Of a stretch of 64,000 nt of DNA, positions 56,079 through 64,000 are shown one piece after another. The notes beneath the pieces are model-generated. The model worked only from the letters and a program-made list of their open reading frames with translations, was not told the DNA's origin and made no database searches. The DNA is taken from positions 4,030,001 through 4,094,000 of the forward strand of contig CP099650.1 of the NCBI GenBank assembly GCA_024123915.1, given 5' to 3'. This DNA comes from Oxalobacteraceae bacterium OTU3CAMAD1. GTDB lineage: Bacteria; Pseudomonadota; Gammaproteobacteria; Burkholderiales; Burkholderiaceae_D. The position numbers and the translations under genes were made by a program. Positions within the stretch are counted from its first letter, which is position 1; every line of letters begins with the position of its first letter.

Positions 56079-59000
56079 CTATTTCACGACGATGGTGCAG
56101 CTGCGGCCGGCCCAGGTCAGGCCGACCGGCACCGGTTTGGCGCCGCTGTAGCCCAGTTGCATGCCGAACTCGACGCTGCCATTGGCCGGCACCGTGGCGT
56201 TACCCAGCGGCGTGGCGACGAAGCCGCGGCCCGAGGTCGCCAGGGTCGCGTTCCACGAGTTGACCAGGGTGACGTCGTTCGACGCGGTCCAGCTCAGCGA
56301 CCAGCCGTTGATCGCGGTGGCGCCGGTGTTGCGCAGCACCACGCGTGGCACCTGGCCGCTGCCCCAGTCGCTGCTGGTGTCGAAGTCGACCGCGCAGCCG
56401 CCGGCCAGGGCGTCCTTGTCGGCCTCGCTGGCGGCGACCAGCACATCGGTCGCATTCGGCGCCGAGACCCGGAAGCTGGCCGTGCCGTTGACGCTGTCGG
56501 CGTCGTTGGCGGCCGCCAAGGTGACGGTCTGGGCGGCGTTCCAGTTGGCCGTGGTAAAGCTCAGCGAGGCGCCGCCCGAAACGCTCAGGTCGGCGTCGCC
56601 GCTGGCGCGCGCCACGCTCACCGTCACCGGTCCGCTCGGCGCGCTGGCCAGCTGCACCTGGAAGGTTTTCGTGCCGCCCTCGGGCACCGTGACCGGCGCG
56701 CCGCTGACCGACAGCACGACCGGCACCACCACATCCTTGTCGATCTCGGTGGCTGTCACGCTGGTCGAGAGGTAGCCGGTCGCGCTGAAGCCGAAGGTGG
56801 CGCTGCCGCTCAACTGGTCGGCGTCGACGGCTGCCCGCAGCGCGACGGGCTGCGCCACGTTGTAGTTGGCCGGCGTGAACGTCAGCGCGGCGGTCTCCGT
56901 GCCCAGGTCGGGATCGCCCCCGGCCGCCTTGACGATGGCGACCGTCAGGTTGGCCGCCGGCGCCTTCGACAGCGAGATGGCGACGCTGGCCGTGCCGCCC
57001 TCCGGCACCGAGACGCCGGTGGAATCGGCCAGGATCGCCGGCGAGTCGGCCTGTTCCACCAGGTTGGCGTAGTCGTTCAGCGCCATGGCGATGTCGGCCT
57101 GGGCCCAGAAGCGGTGGTAGCGCCAGGTCGGGGCGGGGCCGCCGTCCAGGTGGGCTTTCAGCTTCGGCCACTGCGGGTCTTGCTGGTACTTCGGCCGCAT
57201 GCTCAGGAAGGTCGAGCTGGCGTCGATGGTGGCGCCCTGGGCGTTGGTACCGGTCCAGCCCGGCGGCACGTACACGCCGGAGCCGGTGGCCGCGTCATAC
57301 TTGGCGGTGAAGCGCAGGTAGTCGGTGCGTTTCTCGTCGACCGCCACGCCTTGCGGGTCCTGGTGCTTGGCCCACATGCGGTCGAGCAGCTCCTTGGCCA
57401 GCGTCTTGGCGCCGGCGTTGTTGGCCTTTGCGCCGTAGTAGATCAGGGTGCGGGCGAAGGCGGCGGCGATGCCGACGTCGCCGGTGCCATCGACCACCGT
57501 CACGCGCAAGCCGGCGTTGGCGCCCGGCGCGGCGGCGTTCCAGTTGTCCGGCTGGCCGCTCCACGACAAGGTGTTCGGAATCGTGTAGGTGCCGTCGGCG
57601 TTGAGCGTGGTGTTGGCCGAGGCCCACGCCACCCATTTGTCGAGCACCGCCTTGGCGCGGACGTCGCCGCTGGTGTAGTAGTACTCGGCCACGCGCTGCA
57701 TCGACCAGGCCTGGAAGCCGAACCAGGTGTTCGAGGCCGGATCGTGGTAGACCGGTTTTTCATCGTAGAACATGCCGTAGAACGTGGCGGTGCCGGCCGG
57801 CGGCGTGCCGTAGCCGCCGCCCCAGCTGTTGGTGGCGCCGCCGGCGATGGCGCCCTCGGCCGATTGCAGCCAGCGGTAGAACTCGATTTGGCGGCCCAGG
57901 CTCTTGCCCCAGTCGCCGGCGGCCGTCGGCGACAGCGGCTTGAACTCGGTCTGGGTCGACAGCACCCACGCGGCCAGCGGATTCTGGTAGCCGAAGTGGT
58001 TGTGGCTGGAACCGATGCGCCATGCCCAGCCGGCGCTGCTGTCGGTGGCGCCGCCCCAGGCGTAGTACCAGCTCATCAGGTAATGCTGGTTGTCGCGCAT
58101 GCCTTGGGCGTCGGCCGCGCCGCTGCCGCCGGGGCAGGTTTGCGTGCCGATGCAATTGCCGACCTTCTTGAAGTACTTATCGAACATGGCGTAGCGCAGG
58201 TAGTCGCCCATCTTCGCGGCCTTTTTGACCAGGCTGGCCACGTCGGCGCTCTTGCCCTGCGCCTTGGCCCACTCCGAGGCCCAGTAGATCGCCTGCACGG
58301 CGCGGGCGTCGGCGTCCGGCGCGTTGGTGTAGCGCCATTGCTTGGCGTAGCTGGAGTCGCCGATGAACAGGCTCAGGAAGCCCTGCGTGCCGCCGGTGCG
58401 GCCCCATTTAAAGGTTTCGCACGATGGATGCGGAATGGTCTCCCACACCGATTCCTGCGAGCCGCGCTGGAAGGTATTGATGTACGACGGGCGGGTCGTG
58501 CCATCGCCGCAGCGGCCGTAGCCGTACCAGTTGTCGACGTCGAGCAACCAGTGCATGCCGTAGATGTCGCGGTTGCCGTAGGTGCTGAACAGTTCGGCGC
58601 TGATCGGGTCCTGGCCCACCGGCACGCCGCTCGAGATCGGCGCCGGGTATTGGTTCGGCAGCGGGAACTCGCCGGCGTAGGTGGCCGGCTTGGCGGCGTT
58701 GTAGAAGCTGTTGGTGGGCTGGTCGGCAGGGGCCGGGATGATGTATTTCTCCATATTGGCCCAGGCGGCGTTGAGCGGCGCCCAGTCGCCGGTGACGCGG
58801 CCGTACTGTGCCTCCAGCCACAGCCAGAAGCTGTAGGTTTCGGAGGTGGTCTCGTGGCCGTGGTCGGGCGCCTCGACCATCAGGGTTTCGATCGAGTGGT
58901 ACGGCACGCCCTCCGGGCTGAAGTAGCCGTTGGCCGGATTTTTGATTTTCTGGTACTGGGCCAGGAAGCGCTTGGTGTACTCGGCGTCTGCCGCGTGCGC

Positions 59001-59180
59001 GGAGGTCGCCAGCGGCAGGCCGACGATGGCGGCGGCGCCGGTCGTCAGCGACAGCGCCAGCAGGCCGCGCGCGAGGCCGCGCGCCCAGCGCCGCGCCTGG
59101 CGCCGGACCTTGTGGTCGGGCGCCGCTAGCGTTGGCGCGGCGGTGAGCGGGAAGGTTGGTGAAACCGATGGGGTGTGCAT
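56079..59180 (-). CDS. GH48 cellulase with two beta modules and CBM2
   Basis: A 1033-residue secreted processive cellobiohydrolase. An unusually long signal region ([20 protein letters not shown]) is cut after AHA (63). GH48 occupies about 66-690: [19 protein letters not shown], holding the catalytic acid Glu, [15 protein letters not shown], and [16 protein letters not shown]. Two tandem modules of about 90 residues ([18 protein letters not shown] and [18 protein letters not shown]; Calx-beta-like) follow, then a CBM2 ([16 protein letters not shown]...CTIVVK). GGGAG precedes the ATG at 59180. GH48 is typical of Firmicutes and Actinobacteria, so its presence in this betaproteobacterial DNA suggests horizontal transfer, an inference. 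Confidence 0.93.
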   Translation of the reverse strand: MHTPSVSPTFPLTAAPTLAAPDHKVRRQARRWARGLARGLLALSLTTGAAAIVGLPLATSAHAADAEYTKRFLAQYQKIKNPANGYFSPEGVPYHSIETLMVEAPDHGHETTSETYSFWLWLEAQYGRVTGDWAPLNAAWANMEKYIIPAPADQPTNSFYNAAKPATYAGEFPLPNQYPAPISSGVPVGQDPISAELFSTYGNRDIYGMHWLLDVDNWYGYGRCGDGTTRPSYINTFQRGSQESVWETIPHPSCETFKWGRTGGTQGFLSLFIGDSSYAKQWRYTNAPDADARAVQAIYWASEWAKAQGKSADVASLVKKAAKMGDYLRYAMFDKYFKKVGNCIGTQTCPGGSGAADAQGMRDNQHYLMSWYYAWGGATDSSAGWAWRIGSSHNHFGYQNPLAAWVLSTQTEFKPLSPTAAGDWGKSLGRQIEFYRWLQSAEGAIAGGATNSWGGGYGTPPAGTATFYGMFYDEKPVYHDPASNTWFGFQAWSMQRVAEYYYTSGDVRAKAVLDKWVAWASANTTLNADGTYTIPNTLSWSGQPDNWNAAAPGANAGLRVTVVDGTGDVGIAAAFARTLIYYGAKANNAGAKTLAKELLDRMWAKHQDPQGVAVDEKRTDYLRFTAKYDAATGSGVYVPPGWTGTNAQGATIDASSTFLSMRPKYQQDPQWPKLKAHLDGGPAPTWRYHRFWAQADIAMALNDYANLVEQADSPAILADSTGVSVPEGGTASVAISLSKAPAANLTVAIVKAAGGDPDLGTETAALTFTPANYNVAQPVALRAAVDADQLSGSATFGFSATGYLSTSVTATEIDKDVVVPVVLSVSGAPVTVPEGGTKTFQVQLASAPSGPVTVSVARASGDADLSVSGGASLSFTTANWNAAQTVTLAAANDADSVNGTASFRVSAPNATDVLVAASEADKDALAGGCAVDFDTSSDWGSGQVPRVVLRNTGATAINGWSLSWTASNDVTLVNSWNATLATSGRGFVATPLGNATVPANGSVEFGMQLGYSGAKPVPVGLTWAGRSCTIVVK

Positions 59181-59807
59181 GTTGTCTCCCTTTATTTTCA
59201 AATTAAAGTGTGAACATCCATGGCGCGCGTGAGACCACGAGCGCTTGCAGCGCGTGCTTCGGCCGATGCATGCGCGCACGGCCAGGCACGTTGTCACGCC
59301 GTCGCCGATTGCGCGGCGACAGCGGGACACCGGCGGGCAAAAAAATGCCCGACGAGAGAGGACAGCGCCGGTCGGGCCGGTGCTGTGAAACGCGTGTTGT
59401 TAGGGGTGCGTGGGCGGAGGGCTAACGCTGTCGGAAAATGAAACGGTCGTCAGGATGACGCGCGAAACGAGGAATTGAAATCGTTTTCATATTCGCCTCG
59501 AAAAAAAGCGATCGATGATCGCTTGATCATTTGAGCGCGTCCGGCAGCAAGCGTGCGGACGCGGATCGTGACGCGGCGGAAGGTGTGCCCCCGTACTTTT
59601 GGGCCGGTTGGAGCCGTGCAACTCAGGGTCAAGAGTAATCGCGGTGGTAGTTTAAAGTCAAGCTTGCGAAAGATATTTATTCGACGGGCGTAAACGCGAC
59701 AACTTGCATCGTGGACGCGACCGGATTCGACGATGCGGCGCCACGGCGCCTTGTTTGACGGCCTGTACAGCGAAGTGTCGTCGCGTGTAGAATGCGCGCT
59801 GATTACG
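59181..59807. other. Gene-free stretch upstream of the GH48 operon
   Basis: About 630 bases with no supported gene. A 10-base-pair hairpin (ACAGCGCCGG/CCGGTGCTGT near 59362-59387) and a CGGGC-A7T-GCCCG hairpin (59334-59351) lie in the likely leader of the GH48 operon. A LacI-like palindrome is at 59476. No clear sigma70 promoter was found; the rest is unremarkable. Confidence 0.5.
59476..59489. promoter_or_regulatory. Possible LacI-type operator for the GH48 operon
   Basis: TGAAATCGTTTTCA is a near-perfect 14-base palindrome with one mismatched pair and a CG centre, about 300 bases upstream of the GH48 start. It resembles the 16-base site at 50148 in layout but not in half-site sequence. Confidence 0.35.
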
Positions 59808-59999
59808 TGAATGGTGTCCTCCCGCTTGTCGGCGGGAGGGTGAAACGGGAAGCCGGTGACGCGCGCGATTTTCATCGCGCGCCAGTCCGGCGCAGCCCCC
59901 GCTGCTGTAAGCCTGACGACGTCGATCGTACGCCACTGTGCAACGCACGGGAAGGCAGGATCGGGGAAGGATGACGGCGAGCCAGAAGACCGGCCAGTC
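59808..59999 (+). promoter_or_regulatory. Cobalamin (AdoCbl) riboswitch
   Basis: The conserved core elements appear in order: GGGTGAAACGGGAAGCCGGT (59838-59857), GCCCCCGCTGCTGTAAGC (59894-59911), a CCACTG segment (about 59934) and the B12 box GAGCCAGAAGACCGGCC (59979-59995). The helices can be drawn around them. Cobalamin binding should switch off the TonB receptor that follows. A hairpin with a U run 13 bases after it provides the expression platform. Confidence 0.95.
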
Positions 60000-60011
60000 A
60001 CGATGCGTTAC

Positions 60012-60051
60012 GTAAAACCCGGGGTGCGGTTTTACTTGATGTTTGTTTTTT
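60012..60051 (+). terminator. Riboswitch expression platform: intrinsic terminator
   Basis: GTAAAACC (60012-60019) pairs with GGTTTTAC (60028-60035), loop 8, then a U-rich stretch ending in UUUUUU (60046-60051). It lies between the B12 box and the receptor start, as expected for a transcriptional OFF switch. Confidence 0.55.
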
Positions 60052-60194
60052 CCCGTTGTCGCCACAGCAGTCGCGCGCCGCCGCGCGTGTGTTCGTTCGC
60101 GCCGCCGTTGCGGCCGCGCGCGCCGCACGCCTGGGCGCGCGCGCGCCGTCGCGACCTTGACCGCCCGGAGTTTCCGGCACTTGACCACGTAGAC

Positions 60195-62309
60195 ATGTTC
60201 ATGATTCCTTCCCGCCTCGCTCACTTCCCGTCCACCCGTCCGATCGTGGCCGCCATCGCGCTGCTATGCGCCCATTGCGCCGCCGCGCAGCAGACCCAAC
60301 TCATGCAGACCGTCACCGTAACAGCGGAGGCAGCGCGGGACGGCGAGGGATTGGGACTGGCGCGTGTGAACGGCAGCGCCAGCCGCCTGGATCTGCGCGC
60401 CGGCGAGCTGCCCGCCAGTGTCGAGTCGCTTAGCGCGGCGGCGATGCAGGCGCGCGGCGACCTGCAGGTCAAGGACGCCATCACCCGCACCACCGGCCTG
60501 ACGGACATCAGCTCGCCCGGCAACGGCATCGCGTATTCGGCGCGCGGCTTTAGCGGCAACAACGCCGTCGCCATGCTGGAAAGTGGACAGCGGCTGCTGG
60601 TGGGCTCGGGCACGGCGACGTATCCATCGGACCCGTGGGGCTACGATTACATCGAAGTGCTGCGCGGACCCGGCTCGGTGGTCCACGGCAGCGGCACCAC
60701 CGGCGCCACCATCAACGCCGTGCGCAAGGCGCCCAGTCGCGACGCCGCGTTCGAGGCGATGGCCGGCGTCGGCGGCGGCCGGGCGCTGCGGGCGGGCGTC
60801 GGCGGCAGCGGCGCGCTGGGGGAGCGCGCCGCCTTCCGCGTCGACGCCTACGCCGACCACAGCGACGGCTTCATCGACCGTGGCGAAGCGCGCCACGCCA
60901 AGCTGCTGACGGCGTTGACCTACGCGCTGACGCCGGACCTCGACCTGGACGTTCAGCTCGACCATCTGCGGCAAAAACCGCAGCGCTACTTCGGCACGCC
61001 GCTGGTGAACGGCGGCCTGTCTGGCGCGCTGCGCGACCAGAACTACAACGTCGGCGACGCCGATATCGACTTCGCCGACGACAAGGCCGTGGCGCGGCTG
61101 ACGTGGCGCGCCACGCCGGCGCTCACCGTCAGCAACGAGCTGGCCTACATGAAGGCGCGGCGCAACTGGCGCAACGTCGAAGCCTACGTCTACGATTCGT
61201 TGGCCGACGTGGTCGACCGCAGCGACTATATCGCCATCAAGCACGACCAGGAGCAGACCGGCAACCGCCTCGAGGCGCGCTGGAACAGCGGCGCCAACCG
61301 GGTCGTCGCCGGCTGGGAGGCGGCCACCATCAACTTTACCCACACCAATAACTCGCCGTACGGCGGCGCCTCCAGCGTGGCGCCGACCGGCTTCGATCCG
61401 GGCCGCTTCGACAGCCCGGACGCGCTGCGTCCCAACTTCGCCACCGACACCACCACCAACGGGCTGTATGTCGAGGACGCGTACACCATCTCCGAGCGCC
61501 TGCTGCTGCTGGGCGGCGTGCGCCACGACCGCTACCGGGTCGCGCTGACCAGCCTGCGGGGAGCAGCCGGCTTCACGACGACCTTGCAGTCGACCGCCGC
61601 GCGCCTCGGCCTGAGCTGGAAGGTGGCGCCAGATACGTCGTTGTATGGACAGCTAAGCACCGGCAGCGATCCGTTGACCAGCCTGCTCTCGATGAACCTG
61701 GCCAACAGCCGCTACAAGCTGACGCGCTCGCGCCAGGTCGAGGGCGGCGTCAAGCAGTCGCTGGCTGGCGGCAAGGCCGAATGGACCGCCGCGTTGTACC
61801 GGATACGCAAGGACGACATTGTCACCCGCGATCCGGCCAATCCGGCGCTGTCGGTGCAGGGCGGCTCGCAATCGTCGCGCGGCGCCGAGCTGAGCGCCAG
61901 CGTCGGCCTGGCGCGCGCGTGGCGGCTCGACGCCAACGTCGCCTACACCGACGCCAGTTACGACAACCTGATCGAAGCCGGCAATGTCTCGCGCGCCGGC
62001 AAGCGCCCGACCGACGTGCCGAAGGTCTCGGCCAATCTGTGGCTGGGCTACCGCACCGACGACTGGCGCGCCGGCGCCGGCGCGCGCCACGTCGGCAAGC
62101 GTTTCATCGACAATGGCAACACGCAGGCGCTGCCGGCTTACACCACGCTCGACGCCACCATCGGCTGGAACGTCAACCGCCACCTGCTGGTGCAGCTGAA
62201 CCTGCGCAATCTGGGCGACAAGCTGTATGCGAGCACGTCCTACAGCGACAGCCAGTATCTGCTGGGCGAACGCCGGCACGCCGAGTTGACGGCGCAGTGG
62301 CGTTATTGA
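60195..62309 (+). CDS. Cobalamin-riboswitch-controlled TonB-dependent receptor
   Basis: A 704-residue TonB-dependent receptor (start ATG 60195; ATG 60201 is also possible). It has a signal peptide (ending CAAAQ), a TonB-box-like MQTVTVTAEA, and a plug with YSARGFSGNNAVAMLESGQR and DYIEVLRGPGSVVHGSGTTGATINAVRK, then a barrel ending ERRHAELTAQWRY. The layout resembles siderophore receptors (FhuA/FecA type), yet the riboswitch points to corrinoid uptake. About 200 bases of leader, including the terminator, separate it from the B12 box. No btuCD, cob or other B12 genes are in the window. It overlaps the convergent DUF971 gene by seven bases. Confidence 0.9.
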   Translation: MFMIPSRLAHFPSTRPIVAAIALLCAHCAAAQQTQLMQTVTVTAEAARDGEGLGLARVNGSASRLDLRAGELPASVESLSAAAMQARGDLQVKDAITRTTGLTDISSPGNGIAYSARGFSGNNAVAMLESGQRLLVGSGTATYPSDPWGYDYIEVLRGPGSVVHGSGTTGATINAVRKAPSRDAAFEAMAGVGGGRALRAGVGGSGALGERAAFRVDAYADHSDGFIDRGEARHAKLLTALTYALTPDLDLDVQLDHLRQKPQRYFGTPLVNGGLSGALRDQNYNVGDADIDFADDKAVARLTWRATPALTVSNELAYMKARRNWRNVEAYVYDSLADVVDRSDYIAIKHDQEQTGNRLEARWNSGANRVVAGWEAATINFTHTNNSPYGGASSVAPTGFDPGRFDSPDALRPNFATDTTTNGLYVEDAYTISERLLLLGGVRHDRYRVALTSLRGAAGFTTTLQSTAARLGLSWKVAPDTSLYGQLSTGSDPLTSLLSMNLANSRYKLTRSRQVEGGVKQSLAGGKAEWTAALYRIRKDDIVTRDPANPALSVQGGSQSSRGAELSASVGLARAWRLDANVAYTDASYDNLIEAGNVSRAGKRPTDVPKVSANLWLGYRTDDWRAGAGARHVGKRFIDNGNTQALPAYTTLDATIGWNVNRHLLVQLNLRNLGDKLYASTSYSDSQYLLGERRHAELTAQWRY

Positions 62310-62599
62310 GTTTCGGCGGGCAGCGAGCGCAGATACGGCCACGGATAGATCCCACGTTCGTGACGGTCGCCGAAGACCAGTTGCAGGCCGTAATTGCCGA
62401 TCATCCGCAGGTTTTCGACTTGCGATGTCTCTTGGGACGGCTCCGCTTTGACGCCTAGCAGCCGTTGAGATTGGCACTGCGTGCATTTGCAGTGCGCACG
62501 CAGTTGGGCATGCGGCCATTGCTGCCGCACGCCATCCTGCCAGACGATCGTCAGTACGCGGCCGGCGCGGTCGTTGCTGATTTCGGCGGGGTAGTCCAT
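62303..62599 (-). CDS. DUF971 protein
   Basis: A 98-residue protein of the DUF971 family (gamma-butyrobetaine-hydroxylase N-terminal domain-like). It has RVLTIVWQDGVRQQWPHAQLRAHCKCTQCQSQR, with the HCxCTxC metal-site pattern, and RMIGNYGLQLVFGDRHERGIYPW at the end. Such domains bind zinc or iron. The ATG at 62599 overlaps the stop of the HEAT-repeat gene by one base (TGATG), so it is coupled to that gene. Function unknown. Confidence 0.88.
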   Translation of the reverse strand: MDYPAEISNDRAGRVLTIVWQDGVRQQWPHAQLRAHCKCTQCQSQRLLGVKAEPSQETSQVENLRMIGNYGLQLVFGDRHERGIYPWPYLRSLPAETQ

Positions 62600-63588
62600 C
62601 ACGCGCTCCGATTCGCCGCATGGATCTGTTCCAGCGCCAGGCGCGCGGCCTTGCGCACTTCGGGATCGGGATCGGCCGCCACCGGTTCCAGCGCCGGCAG
62701 CGCGGCGGCGTCGCCAAGCTCGCCCAACGCCAGCGCGGCCTCCTTGCGCAGGTTGCTAATCGCGTGGGACAGCACCGGCACCAGCGCTGGCAGGGCGGCG
62801 GCGTACTTCAGGCGGCCCAGGCTGCGCGCGGCGCGCAGCCTGATCTGCCAGTAGCTGTCGTCCAGCGCCGCCATCAATGCGGTCCCGATGACCGTCAGAT
62901 TGGCGACGTCGGCGCCGTCGCGGACGCCGGCCAGTTTGCCCAGCGTCGTTGCCGCTTCCTCGCGCACTTGCCACACGGGATCGCGCAGCGCGTCCAGCAA
63001 GGCGGTGGCGGTGTCCGCGCCGGCGCCGTAGCCGACGGCGCCGACCGCCGCGCGCCGCACCTCGGCGTCGGGATCGTTGCTGATCAGGGCAGTGAGGGCG
63101 GGCAGCGCGTCGGGCTGTTTCAGGTAGCCCAGCACGGCGACGGCTTCGCGGCGCACGCTGGCGTCGCTATCGGTAAGCGCGGCGAGCGCTGGCGCGTAGC
63201 TGTGCGGCGAGCGTAGTTCGCGCACGGCGCGCAGCACGGCGGTTTTTACAAATGGATCGGCGTGGGCGAGATGCGGCAGCAGTACTTGCGCGCTTTCTGA
63301 TTGCTTTACTTCGCTCAGGCTTTGGGCGGCGGCCTGGCGCACGCTTTGCTCCGGGTCGCTCAGCAGCACGGCGAGGCCGGCGACGCCGTCAGCGGTTTCG
63401 AAGCCTTCGAGCGCGCGCGCGGCTTCGGCGCGCACGGTGGCGTCGGTGTCGCGCAGCGCGTCGATGAACAGGTCGGCGTGTTCGTCGCCGGCCCAGTCGG
63501 CCAGGTCCAGCAAGGCGATGCGGCGTACCGTGGCGTCGGGGTTGGACAGGCGCTCGCGCAGGTCGATGTCGTTGTCGGTGGTGTTCAT
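62599..63588 (-). CDS. HEAT-repeat protein
   Basis: A 329-residue protein made almost entirely of HEAT-like repeats of about 31 residues, repeating D(A/P)xVRxxAxxxL (DATVRRIALLDLADW, DATVRAEAARALEGF, EQSVRQAAAQSLSEV, DASVRREAVAVLGYL, DAEVRRAAVGAVGYG, and so on). Such proteins act as scaffolds or binding platforms. AAGGA precedes the ATG at 63588. It is coupled to DUF971 and follows the ABC ATPase gene, so the three may form one transport-related operon. A phycobilin lyase-like role is possible for some HEAT proteins but nothing here supports it. Confidence 0.9.
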   Translation of the reverse strand: MNTTDNDIDLRERLSNPDATVRRIALLDLADWAGDEHADLFIDALRDTDATVRAEAARALEGFETADGVAGLAVLLSDPEQSVRQAAAQSLSEVKQSESAQVLLPHLAHADPFVKTAVLRAVRELRSPHSYAPALAALTDSDASVRREAVAVLGYLKQPDALPALTALISNDPDAEVRRAAVGAVGYGAGADTATALLDALRDPVWQVREEAATTLGKLAGVRDGADVANLTVIGTALMAALDDSYWQIRLRAARSLGRLKYAAALPALVPVLSHAISNLRKEAALALGELGDAAALPALEPVAADPDPEVRKAARLALEQIHAANRSA

Positions 63589-63590
63589 GT

Positions 63591-63647
63591 TGTCCTTGTT
63601 CGATGGCTGATGCGTGCTTGGGGATGTCTTTGTTCGATGGCTGATGC
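63591..63647. repeat. Short tandem duplication in the HEAT-gene leader
   Basis: A 23-base sequence (TGTCCTTGTTCGATGGCTGATGC) occurs at 63591-63613 and again at 63625-63647 with one change. The period is 34 bases. The first copy includes the ribosome-binding site of the HEAT gene. Confidence 0.6.
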
Positions 63648-63660
63648 CTATTTCGGAATC

Positions 63661-63756
63661 ACGTAGGGCGGATTAGCGCAGCGTAATCGGCCATGCATGG
63701 GCCGCCGGTGACGCATGCATGGCCGATTACGGCGTTCCGCCTAATCCGCCCTACGT
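63661..63756. repeat. Dispersed palindromic repeat, copy E (full length)
   Basis: ACGTAGGGCGGATTAGCGCA...ATCGGCCATG (63661-63695) and CATGGCCGATTACGG...CCCTACGT (63718-63756), inverted, 96 bases. It shares ATCGGCC with copy C. On its right it is followed by GTTTTAGA, the reverse of the CTAAAAC seen before copies B and C. Confidence 0.9.
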
Positions 63757-63776
63757 GTTTTAGATGTGAGCATGTG

Positions 63777-64000
63777 TTAGATGGCGAATTGCAGTTGGCG
63801 TGGTGCGGTTGCGCCTAACGGACTGAGTCGCTCCAACGGCAACTCGGCGTTGGCCGGATGCAGCAGCTGCAGGCAGCGCCGCTTCAGCGCCGTGAACTCG
63901 GGCGATGTCACCAGCGACGAGTCGCGCGGGCGCGCAAACGGTACGGCGATCTGTTCGATGATGCGCCCAGGACGCGGACTCATCACTAACACGCGGTCGG
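63777..64000 (-). CDS. C-terminal part of an ABC transporter ATPase, cut by the window edge
   Basis: The last 74 residues of an ATPase of the SsuB/TauB/NrtD class, entering at the right edge. It reads DRVLVMSPRPGRIIEQIAVP, the motif after the H-loop in this family, then FARPRDSSLVTSPEFTALKRRC. The rest lies outside the window, so the substrate (taurine, sulfonate, nitrate or a pyrimidine) cannot be told. The stop is followed at once by the dispersed repeat copy E and then the HEAT gene. Confidence 0.82.
   Translation of the reverse strand, partial: DRVLVMSPRPGRIIEQIAVPFARPRDSSLVTSPEFTALKRRCLQLLHPANAELPLERLSPLGATAPRQLQFAI

Noticed and set aside
56157..59129. An open frame of about 990 codons on the plus strand opposite GH48
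   Set aside because: Arg/Val/Gly/His-rich shadow of GH48 with no recognisable domain.
59334..59387. Two hairpins upstream of GH48 as a transcription attenuator
   Set aside because: The U run lies inside a loop and is 16 bases from the stronger stem, so this is not a normal terminator; no leader peptide was found.

Overview
The window is high-GC DNA from a betaproteobacterium, most likely an Oxalobacteraceae member close to Massilia/Duganella. The pointers are a Burkholderiales-type QueE cysteine motif, a PEP-CTERM protein, the Anbu operon, many TonB-dependent receptors and secreted plant-polysaccharide hydrolases. No exact genus can be proved from the sequence alone. I saw no rRNA, tRNA, CRISPR array or complete insertion sequence.

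Layout. 1-4.5 kb: end of a membrane protein, the queuosine genes queE-queD, tadA, an alpha/beta hydrolase, a cytoplasmic LD-carboxypeptidase and a small periplasmic protein. 4.6-9 kb: a very large TonB receptor and a coiled-coil membrane protein. 9.2-16.8 kb: ybiT and de novo NAD synthesis (nadA-nadC, with nadB nearby on the other strand), interleaved with a PEP-CTERM protein, a solute-binding protein and a GNAT acetyltransferase. 16.9-18.6 kb: a scar in which the first 66 codons of a PEP-CTERM-type sugar transferase abut, in opposite orientation, a PrkA kinase gene that has lost its C-terminal part. 18.8-25.1 kb: Sel1 protein, Hpt protein, the four-gene Anbu proteasome-like operon and a PRC-barrel protein.

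25.4-32.7 kb: dadA, divergent from murQ-lysR, then a TonB receptor translationally coupled to an exported LD-carboxypeptidase. Together these read as a cell-wall-fragment (muropeptide) scavenging locus, which is an inference. 32.8-40.2 kb: a DUF455 protein, a periplasmic aldehyde oxidase (paoABC), a TerC-CBS-CorC membrane protein and a methyltransferase. 40.3-50.1 kb: a GH115 alpha-glucuronidase, a GH43-like/GH35 fusion and a discoidin/di-haem lipoprotein. 50.4-53.9 kb: a small protein, an SDR with a divergent AraC regulator, and an acyltransferase. 54-59.2 kb: a cellulase operon, GH48-LemA-GH5, with CBM2 domains on both enzymes. 59.8-62.3 kb: a cobalamin riboswitch and its TonB receptor. 62.3-64 kb: DUF971, a HEAT-repeat protein and the end of an ABC ATPase.

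A palindromic repeat of about 95 bp (core ACGTAGGGCGGATTAG) occurs five times, always between genes; in one case it supplies the stop codon of dadA. LacI-type palindromes lie upstream of the di-haem lipoprotein and the GH48 operon. The most interesting points are the possible muropeptide locus, the GH48-LemA-GH5 operon, the GH43-GH35/GH115 pair and the prkA/sugar-transferase junction.
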